From positions 1 to 11,246 of the forward strand of contig JBBIKH010000114.1 in assembly GCA_037445575.1 (NCBI GenBank): 11,246 nt of DNA. Reading direction: 5' to 3'. Of the stretch, positions 1 to 7,994 are shown one piece after another. Below the pieces are notes generated by a model. That model was not told the origin of the DNA and did not search any database. It was given only the letters and a program-made list of their open reading frames with translations. Position numbers and translations under genes: made by a program. The stretch comes from Oleimicrobium sp037445575. GTDB lineage: Bacteria; Zhuqueibacterota; Zhuqueibacteria; JANLFK01; Oleimicrobiaceae. Each line of letters begins with the position of its first letter. Within the stretch, counting starts at the first letter, position 1.

Positions 1-253
1 CCACCATGGATGAATTCTGGTTCAGCGGATAGCGATCCGGATTTTCACTTTTCATGAGAACCATGTTCGCGAGCACCGGAAATCCACCGGGCCAACTGTA
101 TTCTTCAAGTTGATGTATGAGAACCGCAATAAAGTTGAGAAGCAACAGTTTTTGTAAAAAGGCAAGATCATTCCACGATAACGCTAAATAAACTCCTGCG
201 ATTATTGCTGGGAAAAGACCAATGGTGCTCCAACTTCGCCTTAGAAATTTCAT
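1..253 (-). CDS. HXXEE domain-containing membrane protein, N-terminal part (runs off the left edge)
   Basis: An open frame of 84 codons runs from ATG at 253 to the window edge with no stop. A strong Shine-Dalgarno (AAGGAGGA, 259-266) lies 5 bases upstream of the ATG. The protein has a short basic start (KFLRR), a hydrophobic stretch at about residues 11-26, a second at about 33-46, then HQLEEY (47-52) followed by WPGGFP. The HxxEE motif after a membrane helix, with a GGFP segment, is what I know of the HXXEE family (Pfam PF13787), small multi-helix membrane proteins of unknown function. Roughly the first half of a typical member is visible. By my count the stretch is 109/253 G+C (43%), far below its neighbours, which suggests recent transfer or different codon pressure. 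It has its own promoter, so it does not depend on the adjacent operon. The family call rests on the motif and context; no function can be assigned. Confidence 0.75.
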   Translation of the reverse strand, partial: MKFLRRSWSTIGLFPAIIAGVYLALSWNDLAFLQKLLLLNFIAVLIHQLEEYSWPGGFPVLANMVLMKSENPDRYPLNQNSSMV

Positions 254-379
254 AGGCGTCCTCCTTGTTGTTGATATGCTTTTTTCCATTTGGCGTCACC
301 CGGCGTGCCGGCTCCCTCTTGTGCCGCCCACGGGAGGCCAGCTCTGTCCGGTTCTCCTCAGGGCGATCTGGCGTTTTCT
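254..379 (-). other. Long, potentially structured 5' leader of the HXXEE gene
   Basis: Between the predicted transcription start (about 379) and the ATG at 253 lies an untranslated leader of about 125 nt. It holds several complementary segments: 337-341 with 368-372 (GCCAG/CTGGC), 310-316 with 332-339 (GGCTCCC against GGGAGGCC, one bulge), and 300-304 with 307-311 (CCGGC/GCCGG, which needs its inner pair open). The first two overlap at 337-339, so they are alternatives. The last part before the Shine-Dalgarno is A-rich and looks unstructured. I do not recognise a known riboswitch class. The pairings are visible in the sequence; any regulatory role is inference. Confidence 0.3.
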
Positions 380-385
380 GGGCCC

Positions 386-414
386 AATCTAGGAATTACC
401 CCTGTAATTGTCAA
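386..414 (-). promoter_or_regulatory. Promoter of the HXXEE gene
   Basis: On the minus strand a perfect -35 box TTGACA (409-414) is followed by a 17-bp spacer and a -10 box TAGATT (386-391, 4 of 6 consensus). The predicted start is near 379. The promoter faces the left-edge gene and lies in the 213-bp gap after the M23 gene. Spacing and -10 form match the glnS promoter in this window (TTGACA, 17 bp, TACATT), which supports it being the standard housekeeping promoter type of this organism. Confidence 0.7.
394..409. promoter_or_regulatory. Operator-like palindrome in the promoter spacer
   Basis: A perfect inverted repeat, AATTAC-N4-GTAATT (394-399 and 404-409), fills almost the whole spacer between the -35 and -10 boxes of the HXXEE promoter and touches the -35 box. 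A 16-bp dyad in this position is typical of a site where a dimeric repressor, or an activator that distorts the spacer, would bind. No regulator gene is visible in the window. The repeat is seen directly; the operator role is inferred. Confidence 0.45.
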
Positions 415-466
415 GACTTTTTTTCATCCTACCCGCTCGACCGGCGGCGCTGCTCGGTAGGCCCAA

Positions 467-2722
467 CTACCGCACCAGCACGCACTTCGTACGGGCATAC
501 CAGGCGCCATGGCGCAGCTGGAGGAAATAGACGCCGCTCGCAAGTCCGTCGGCGTCGAAGACGAGTGAACCCTGCCCTGCTGGCTGAGCGCCCTGCACCA
601 GGCGCCGCACCTCACGGCCACGCACATCGAATACCCCAAGCACCACCTCGCCGGGCTCCGGCACGCTGTACCACACCCGCATGCTCCGATTGAAAGGATT
701 GGGAAATACCCCAAGGAGCCGCAGGGTCGGTCGATCGCTGCCGTTGCCCTCCTGAACCGCCAGGGGCGCGTTGCGGACTCTGATGTCCATGCTGTCGCGA
801 GTTGCATTGCCTGCTATGTCTCTGGCCATAACGTGAATCCGGTACATGCCGTCCGGCACAGAGGTGGAGACAAAGGACAGTTGGTGTTCGGCAAGGTCCA
901 GCTGCTCGTCGCCGTCGCTATTGGTCAATACATGGAAGAAGGCGCGTGTGTTAGGCATCCAATCGGGCGGCGGCAGTAACGTGTCTCGCTTGTAGATGAG
1001 CGTGGCATAGTCTTGATAGTGGGTGGCCGCATAGAATGGATAAGCGTGGTTCAGCCGTTGGGCAAGCCTCCTACGCACTGCCAATTCCGCTCTCTCCAAG
1101 TTAATGATCCAGTAGAGGAGCTCGTAGGGTGGCAGTTCGTACAAACTGTCGCCAATCCAGTCCACAGCCCGCACCACCAGGTCCACCTCACCGAAGACGC
1201 TGTCGGGGCGGAGATACTCGTTGCTCTCGTTGCGACAGATGGCAAACTTGCTCTCCGGGAACACGGGAAGGATGCGCGGCCGGATGACGTCCGTATTGGG
1301 CCGAAGCAACAGGAGCGGATTGCCGGCGATGCCCCACTCCCCGTCGTCGTAACGCCAGACAAGTCCCGTATCCTGGATCTGCACAAAGTGGATGTGCCCC
1401 CAGTTTGCTGTCCACCTGATGATCTGCCCCAGATAGTCGTGGAGCTGCACCGTATCACCAACTGCACACGCAATCGATTCCTTGACAAGATGGGCGTACA
1501 GCCAGCCCACCGCGCTTTCTGCCCCTGCGGTAGGGGCGATCGCCAGCCGCCAGTAAGAGTTGCCGCCTAAAGTCAGCACACACTTGACGATGCCAGGCTC
1601 CACCGCATACACCGGCTCACCAATGGGGGTAATCAGGTCAAGGCCCTGGTGCAGGTACGAGCTGGTGTCGTAGGCCATGTGCTGCTCGTAGTAGTTCCAC
1701 ACGGTGCGCATACTGTCGAAAGGGGCAAATGGCCACGGCACCCCATTGTCGCTTTGCTTGCGCATCCCCTGGGCTTGTCCCCGTGGAGGCGGCGGGAGCA
1801 GGCGCTCGCCCAGCTCCTGGGCAAGAAGGCGTCCTGACCTGTCCAAGACCCGTAGCATCCCCTGCATGTACCCCTCGCTGCGCACCTGCACGCCCGCTAC
1901 GATCTTCCCCTCCACCAGGCGGAGGTCCCGATAGGTTGCTGTGCCGCGCAGTGTGTCGGCTACCAGCCGTCGGCCGTCGGCCCAAGAAAAGGCAAGCAGC
2001 ACCTGTCGGTCGGCCACCGCCACCAGGGAATCGCCGACAGAAACGCGCACCACCCGCGGCGCAAGGAGTCCGGTAGCCACCTCGAACAAGGTCGATGCAC
2101 CCCTTGTGACGAGCACCCGCGCGGGGAGGGCTAATGCCACCACGCTCTCGTCTTCGGAAAAGTCAAACTGCAGCGCCGACTCCAGCGCGGTCACCTGGCC
2201 GGAGGCTGGGTCCACAACCTGCAGACCACGGGCGGAGCCGACCCCGAACAGGTTTCCCCGAGGAGAGAAACCAAAGAGGCACGCGTCCTGGCACGGCAGG
2301 GACATGAGGTGGCGGCCCTCTCGGGAATAGAAGTGGATGGTTACCTCGCCGGCCCAGTGGCGCGTAGGGGCCACAAAGGCCACAAGCCCTGCATTGGAGA
2401 TGTAGAGGTCAGAACCAGGCGCCTTGGCCATCCTCCAGAGCAGACGCTCATCCTCCCACAAGGCAAAATCCACCAGATCGCGCACCTCATCGCCTGCAGC
2501 GGCGACGCGGAAGCTTGCCCAGAAGCGGCCGTCCTCGCTCTGCACGTCGCCGCGCAACGGCACTGACCGCGAGACCAGCAAGCCGTTGGGGCGCACGGTC
2601 AGGGAGGCCGGTACCTCTGCGCTCAAGGCAACATCACTGAAGCACACCAGAAGAGACAGGAACAATAGCAGGCACCGCGACGACACTGCGGTCGCCGCCA
2701 CACGGCCGGATGTACAAGGCAT
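467..2722 (-). CDS. Secreted M23-family zinc peptidase with Ig-like and FlgD/T9SS-type C-terminal domains
   Basis: This 751-residue exported protein starts at ATG 2722, with GGGAGG 4 bases upstream, 18 bp after the DUF362 gene. Residues 1-35 form a signal peptide (hydrophobic LLLFLSLLVCF, then ALSA). Residues about 60-310 are short beta-rich repeats, possibly a propeller. Residues about 330-475 are an M23 (LytM/lysostaphin-type) domain: HxxxD at H358-D362, YAHL with H411, and HIH at 443-445. All usual zinc and catalytic histidines are present, so it is probably active, and such enzymes cut peptide bridges in peptidoglycan. Residues about 610-650 resemble an Ig-like module (DGMYRI, then DIAGN). 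The last 85 residues have VFPNPFN (672-678), FDVRGREV and SGVYFLQL, the pattern of FlgD-Ig/type IX secretion C-terminal domains in FCB-group bacteria. Likely acts at or outside the outer membrane. Domain calls are firm for M23 and the C-terminus, weak for the N-terminal propeller. Confidence 0.85.
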   Translation of the reverse strand: MPCTSGRVAATAVSSRCLLLFLSLLVCFSDVALSAEVPASLTVRPNGLLVSRSVPLRGDVQSEDGRFWASFRVAAAGDEVRDLVDFALWEDERLLWRMAKAPGSDLYISNAGLVAFVAPTRHWAGEVTIHFYSREGRHLMSLPCQDACLFGFSPRGNLFGVGSARGLQVVDPASGQVTALESALQFDFSEDESVVALALPARVLVTRGASTLFEVATGLLAPRVVRVSVGDSLVAVADRQVLLAFSWADGRRLVADTLRGTATYRDLRLVEGKIVAGVQVRSEGYMQGMLRVLDRSGRLLAQELGERLLPPPPRGQAQGMRKQSDNGVPWPFAPFDSMRTVWNYYEQHMAYDTSSYLHQGLDLITPIGEPVYAVEPGIVKCVLTLGGNSYWRLAIAPTAGAESAVGWLYAHLVKESIACAVGDTVQLHDYLGQIIRWTANWGHIHFVQIQDTGLVWRYDDGEWGIAGNPLLLLRPNTDVIRPRILPVFPESKFAICRNESNEYLRPDSVFGEVDLVVRAVDWIGDSLYELPPYELLYWIINLERAELAVRRRLAQRLNHAYPFYAATHYQDYATLIYKRDTLLPPPDWMPNTRAFFHVLTNSDGDEQLDLAEHQLSFVSTSVPDGMYRIHVMARDIAGNATRDSMDIRVRNAPLAVQEGNGSDRPTLRLLGVFPNPFNRSMRVWYSVPEPGEVVLGVFDVRGREVRRLVQGAQPAGQGSLVFDADGLASGVYFLQLRHGAWYARTKCVLVR

Positions 2723-2740
2723 CAGGCCTCCCTGCGGGGG

Positions 2741-3928
2741 TCATGAGAAGCGTCTGGCCAGCCAGCTCATCTCTTGCTCAATGGCATGGTGCGGGCAGCT
2801 CTCGTCGCAACACATGCATTTGATGCAGCGCTCGTAATCCATCACCGGAAAACCATCCGCATCGGTGCTGATAGCGCCAACCGGGCAATTGGTTTGGCAA
2901 ACGCCGCATTGCTGGCAGAGGTCTCTGATCGCCCGGGGGCGCACCCAGATGAGGCGGGCCGCCAGCACCATGAGCCACCTGGGCAGCAGTTTGATGAGCC
3001 GATTAGACGGCAGGATAAAATCCGGGAGGCGCAGACCCTCCAACTCAGCCCCAATGAGCTGGACATGCTCCAGAGAGCCTTGCCCCAGGCCGCGCTGCGC
3101 CGCGATACGCGTGGTGTCGATCTCGTTTTCGGCAAACCCCATAATTGCCGCACCCACGGCATCGAGGGCGACACCATCACTGCTGGCCAGCAACAGGCCC
3201 ATGGGGCGCACCTTGCCCGAGGAGGGGCCATTCCCCTCCTGGCCGATGATGGCATCGGCGATGTGCAAGTGCGGGCGCACCGCAGAGTAGATGTCCACCA
3301 GCACCTCGGCAAAATCCTCCGGATGGGGCGCCTGCTTGTGATATTCGCTCTTGCGCAGGCCGGGGATTGCCCCAAAGAGGTTCTTGACGGCACCGGTGTA
3401 GAGCGTCAGATTGTGGGTCTTGAGCTTGGGGAGATTGATGACCACATCGGCTTCTACCAGGTAGCGCGAGACAAAGTAGCTGAGCCCTCGCACCTTGCGC
3501 TCGACAACCCCGCCGGTCTCAAAGCTCACCAGCCGCGCGCCGGTGCGCCGAGCCACCTCCATCAAACCGGTATTCTGCCAATAGCGCTGGACCCCTGTCA
3601 CTGCCCCACCAGGGCTGTCGCCGACGGTGACGTGCCCGCCCAAGTCCTGCACCATCCGCACCACCGCCTCCACCACCGCCGGATGAGTGGTGATGGCGCG
3701 CGCCGGCTCCTTGGCCGCGAGGAGGTTAGGTTTGAGGTGCACCCATTGGCCGCGCTGCACAAAGCGCTCCATGCCGCCCAACGGCGCCAGCAGCCGCTCG
3801 ACCGCATCCGTCACCGCTGCAAGGTCGTAGGTGGGGCAGCGGACGACGCTCACCACGCTCGTCGCCTTTTGTTGCAGCGCCGGCTCTGCCTGGGCAAGTC
3901 CCTTCTGCGCCTCCGGAGGCCTGCTCAT
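2741..3928 (-). CDS. DUF362 domain protein with C-terminal 2x[4Fe-4S] ferredoxin domain
   Basis: A predicted iron-sulfur protein of 395 residues. Residues about 25-265 carry DUF362 features: HLKPNLL (64-70), THPAVVEAVV, GDSPGG (103-108), NLPKLKTHNLT (165-175), GAVKNLFGAIPG (179-190) and a GNGPSSG loop (232-238). The C-terminus has two ferredoxin cysteine sets: C338-xx-C341-xx-C344-xxx-C348-P, and C368-xx-C371-xx-C374-xxx-C378-P, enough for two [4Fe-4S] clusters. No signal peptide is evident, so it is probably cytoplasmic. DUF362 proteins have no established reaction; an electron-transfer or reductive role is inference. I chose ATG 3928 because GGGAG lies 4 bases upstream and it leaves a 10-bp gap after dprA. 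The frame also reaches a TTG at 3979 inside dprA, which has no conserved sequence after it. It is third gene in the obg operon. Confidence 0.88.
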   Translation of the reverse strand: MSRPPEAQKGLAQAEPALQQKATSVVSVVRCPTYDLAAVTDAVERLLAPLGGMERFVQRGQWVHLKPNLLAAKEPARAITTHPAVVEAVVRMVQDLGGHVTVGDSPGGAVTGVQRYWQNTGLMEVARRTGARLVSFETGGVVERKVRGLSYFVSRYLVEADVVINLPKLKTHNLTLYTGAVKNLFGAIPGLRKSEYHKQAPHPEDFAEVLVDIYSAVRPHLHIADAIIGQEGNGPSSGKVRPMGLLLASSDGVALDAVGAAIMGFAENEIDTTRIAAQRGLGQGSLEHVQLIGAELEGLRLPDFILPSNRLIKLLPRWLMVLAARLIWVRPRAIRDLCQQCGVCQTNCPVGAISTDADGFPVMDYERCIKCMCCDESCPHHAIEQEMSWLARRFS

Positions 3929-3938
3929 ACAGCTCCCA

Positions 3939-5033
3939 TCATGTCCTGACGAACATTTTGCCCGCCAACTGCCGGACAAGGTCCTTGAGCTCTAGGGAAA
4001 GGAGTATCGTCAATGTCTGCGCAGGGGACAGCCCATTGTTCGTGGAGATGACGTCAATGTGCTGCGGCTCATGGGAGAGGGATTCCAGGATCTTTTTCTC
4101 CAACTCCGTGAGCGGAACACTGGGCGCGGGGCGTTTGGCTTCGCGGAGCAGCGAGGGGATCTGCGGCCGCAGCTCGACCAGCACATCCTCGGCACATGAA
4201 ACCAGCTTTGCCCCTTCCTGAATCAGCCGGTTTGTGCCCCTGCTCTTGGGGTTAAAGATGCTCCCGGGCACCGCAAACACCTCGCGGTTCTGTTCCAAGG
4301 CCACATTGGCGGTAATGAGGGCGCCGCTGCTGTCCCCTGCCTCCACTACCAGTGTGCCCAATGACATACCGGAGATAAGCCGATTGCGCCGGGGAAAGTT
4401 GGGCGCATCTGGCCCCGCTCCCATGGGCAGTTCCGACACCAACGCCCCATGCTCTATGATCTTCCTGGCCAAAGAGCGGTTCTCGGCCGGATAGATCACA
4501 TCCACTCCCGAGCCGAGCACGGCAATGGTCCTGCCTCCCGCCTGCAAGGCAGCCTTGTGGGCCTCCGTGTCGATACCCCGCGCCAGCCCACTGACGATCG
4601 TCACCCCCTGGGCGGCCAACTCGGCACAGAGGCGAGCCGCTACCACCTTCCCATAGTCGCTTGGTGAACGCGTGCCTACCACGGCCACGGCTTCGCTGTC
4701 CTCGGCCCGCAAGACACCGCGCACAAAGAGGAAGGCCGGGGGATCGCTGATCGCCTTGAGCAAACGCGGGTACTGGGGGTCCCAGAAGGTGATGATCTGC
4801 GCCGAGTGCCGGTTGAGGCGCGACAACTGCTCGCGGGCAAAGCCGTCGTCGCGGTAGGTGCGAATGTTACGCGCGATGGTCTTGTCAATGCCCTCGACCG
4901 AGACCAGGTCGGCCATGGAGGCGCGGAACACCGCCTCCGGCGACTGAAACCTGCCCACCAAGGCGCGCAGTCTATTGGGTCCGACGCCGGGAACCGCCGA
5001 CAGCATCAGCAGCGCTTCGACGTCAATCTTCAC
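3939..5033 (-). CDS. dprA: DNA-processing protein DprA
   Basis: DprA (Smf) binds incoming single-stranded DNA during transformation and loads RecA on it; it also occurs in many bacteria not known to be competent. The 364-residue length is normal. Residues about 5-60 form the helical N-terminal region with a helix-hairpin-helix-like VPGVGPNRL. The Rossmann-like core shows VVGTR (118-122), SGLARGID (148-155), GSGVDVIYPAEN (164-175), and FPRRNRLISG (213-222), all hallmarks of the family. Residues about 307-364 match the DprA C-terminal winged-helix domain. The start is a GTG at 5033, overlapping the end of obg by 11 bp; the conserved beginning (IDVEALLMLSAVPGVG) supports it and AGAGG lies upstream. 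The overlap implies translational coupling with obg. No other competence gene is visible nearby. Confidence 0.95.
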   Translation of the reverse strand: MKIDVEALLMLSAVPGVGPNRLRALVGRFQSPEAVFRASMADLVSVEGIDKTIARNIRTYRDDGFAREQLSRLNRHSAQIITFWDPQYPRLLKAISDPPAFLFVRGVLRAEDSEAVAVVGTRSPSDYGKVVAARLCAELAAQGVTIVSGLARGIDTEAHKAALQAGGRTIAVLGSGVDVIYPAENRSLARKIIEHGALVSELPMGAGPDAPNFPRRNRLISGMSLGTLVVEAGDSSGALITANVALEQNREVFAVPGSIFNPKSRGTNRLIQEGAKLVSCAEDVLVELRPQIPSLLREAKRPAPSVPLTELEKKILESLSHEPQHIDVISTNNGLSPAQTLTILLSLELKDLVRQLAGKMFVRT

Positions 5034-6036
5034 CTTTACCCTCTTCCTGAGGCCGGGGCTCAGCCGCTCGCCGTAACCAGGCTTCTATCAGATAGACCAA
5101 CTGTCCCAAGCCCTCGCCGGTGAGGGCCGAGATGGTACACACGGGCACGCCGGGGTCAAAGGGGCCACGGTGCGCATCTCCAGCCGGCAGCAGGTCGATC
5201 TTGTTCAAAGCCACCAGCCGCGGCTTGTCCAGCAACGCAGGGCTGTAAGCGCCCAATTCGCGACAAAGGACGTCGTACGCCTCAGCGGGCGCACCGGCCG
5301 CCACGTCAATCACAAACACCAGGAGGCGGGTGCGCTCGATATGGCGCAAGAACTGAATGCCAAGGCCCTTGCCGGTGTGCGCCCCTTCGATCAGGCCAGG
5401 GATGTCGGCCATGACAAAGGTGAGGTCACTGCCCCGCACAATGCCAAGATGAGGCGAGAGCGTGGTGAACGGATAGTCTGCCACCTTGGGGCGAGCTGCT
5501 GACAGGCGCGACAGCAAAGTGGACTTGCCCGCGTTGGGCAACCCTACCAAGCCGACATCGGCGAGCACCTTGAGCTCTAGCTCCAGGGTGCGCTCTTCCC
5601 CTGCCTGACCGGGTTCGCACTCCCGTGGCGCGCGATGGGTGGGTGTTGCAAAGCGGGCATTGCCTCTGCCGCCCTTGCCCCCGCGCGCCACCACCACGCG
5701 CTGCCCGTGGGCTACCAGGTCAGCAACGATCTGCCCGCTCTCTACATCGCGGACGATGGTGCCCACCGGCACGCGAATGACGGTGTCCTCGCCCCGCTTG
5801 CCTGCGCGGTTCGCCCCCTGGCCATGTTCACCCCGTTTGGCGGCAAAGCGATGGCGGTAGCGAAAATCCAACAGGGTAGCAAGGTGCTCGTCGGCTTCCA
5901 CGATTACGTCGCCGCCGTCGCCGCCGTCCCCACCGTCAGGCCCACCTTTCGGCACGTACTTCTCGCGCCGGAAACTGACGCATCCGTTGCCGCCATCCCC
6001 CCCCTTGACCGATATCCTGGCAAAATCGACAAACAC
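5023..6036 (-). CDS. obg: GTPase Obg (CgtA), 50S subunit assembly factor
   Basis: Obg is an essential P-loop GTPase that binds the maturing 50S ribosomal subunit and links growth to nutritional state. The 337-residue protein begins FVDFARISVKGGDGGNG, the standard Obg-fold start, with glycine-rich repeats (GGPDGGDGGDGGD, 31-43) typical of residues 1-158. The G domain has G1 GLPNAGKS (165-172), switch TT (191-192), G3 DIPGL (211-215), G4 NKID (278-281) and G5 SAL (303-305). The C-terminal OCT domain is absent; only a short charged tail follows, common in shorter Obg proteins. I chose GTG 6036: it opens the conserved fold, has GCGAGG just upstream, and the promoter at 6062-6090 puts the transcript start near 6055. 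The frame stays open to 6207, but the ATG before VFVDF falls in the promoter. GTG 6042 is a close alternative. Confidence 0.95.
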   Translation of the reverse strand: MFVDFARISVKGGDGGNGCVSFRREKYVPKGGPDGGDGGDGGDVIVEADEHLATLLDFRYRHRFAAKRGEHGQGANRAGKRGEDTVIRVPVGTIVRDVESGQIVADLVAHGQRVVVARGGKGGRGNARFATPTHRAPRECEPGQAGEERTLELELKVLADVGLVGLPNAGKSTLLSRLSAARPKVADYPFTTLSPHLGIVRGSDLTFVMADIPGLIEGAHTGKGLGIQFLRHIERTRLLVFVIDVAAGAPAEAYDVLCRELGAYSPALLDKPRLVALNKIDLLPAGDAHRGPFDPGVPVCTISALTGEGLGQLVYLIEAWLRRAAEPRPQEEGKGED

Positions 6037-6061
6037 GCGCACCTCGCCGTAGACTGTGCGA

Positions 6062-6090
6062 ATAATACAACAAAAATGTCTCATATTCAA
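6062..6090 (-). promoter_or_regulatory. Promoter of the obg-dprA-DUF362-M23 operon
   Basis: On the minus strand TTGAAT (6085-6090, 5 of 6 to the -35 consensus) is separated by exactly 17 bp from TATTAT (6062-6067, 5 of 6 to the -10 consensus). The spacer is AT-rich, unlike its surroundings. Transcription would start near 6055, giving a leader of about 19 nt before the obg GTG at 6036. No other convincing promoter appears in the short gaps between the four downstream genes, so this probably serves all of them. Confidence 0.75.
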
Positions 6091-6137
6091 GGGAAATGCT
6101 CGCACCGGTTGCTGGCAAGCGCGCCCTGGCCCGCCGA

Positions 6138-6153
6138 CAAGCTTTCCAGCTTG
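6138..6153. promoter_or_regulatory. Operator-like palindrome at the glnS -35 box
   Basis: A perfect inverted repeat CAAGCT-N4-AGCTTG (6138-6143 and 6148-6153) overlaps the first three bases of the glnS -35 box. It also lies upstream of the divergent obg promoter, so a bound protein could affect both. It has the same 6-4-6 geometry as the dyad at 394-409 but a different sequence. A binding role is inference. Confidence 0.35.
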
Positions 6154-6179
6154 ACAATCCGGCCCCAATTTGCTACATT
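6151..6179 (+). promoter_or_regulatory. Promoter of glnS and the patatin gene
   Basis: A perfect TTGACA -35 box (6151-6156), a 17-bp spacer and TACATT -10 box (6174-6179, 4 of 6 consensus) lie upstream of glnS on the plus strand. The predicted start is near 6186, leaving a leader of about 65 nt to the ATG at 6252. The form matches the promoter at 386-414. Confidence 0.75.
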
Positions 6180-6251
6180 TAGCGGGGAAAACTGCGGTAG
6201 CGCCCACCCTCTTCTGGACGTCGACTTGGATTCGTGAGAAGGATGAACCTC

Positions 6252-7990
<1,739 letters not shown>

Positions 7991-7994
<4 letters not shown>

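Noticed and set aside
254..379. Cyclic-di-GMP (GEMM-I) riboswitch in the HXXEE leader
   Set aside because: A hairpin followed by GACGCC vaguely recalls GEMM-I, but the paired stems and conserved core bases do not line up.
420..466. Possible terminator after the M23 gene
   Set aside because: The CCTAC/GTAGG and CCGC/GCGG pairings are interrupted and the nearby homopolymer is an A-run on the transcribed strand, not T.
265..693. Plus-strand open frame of 142 codons across the HXXEE promoter and M23 end
   Set aside because: Arg/Pro-rich with no ribosome site; it runs antisense through a promoter and a conserved C-terminal domain.
2774..3949. 391-codon open frame on the plus strand opposite the DUF362 gene
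   Set aside because: His/Arg/Ala-rich composition with no motif, and the opposite strand has a clear conserved protein with eight ferredoxin cysteines.
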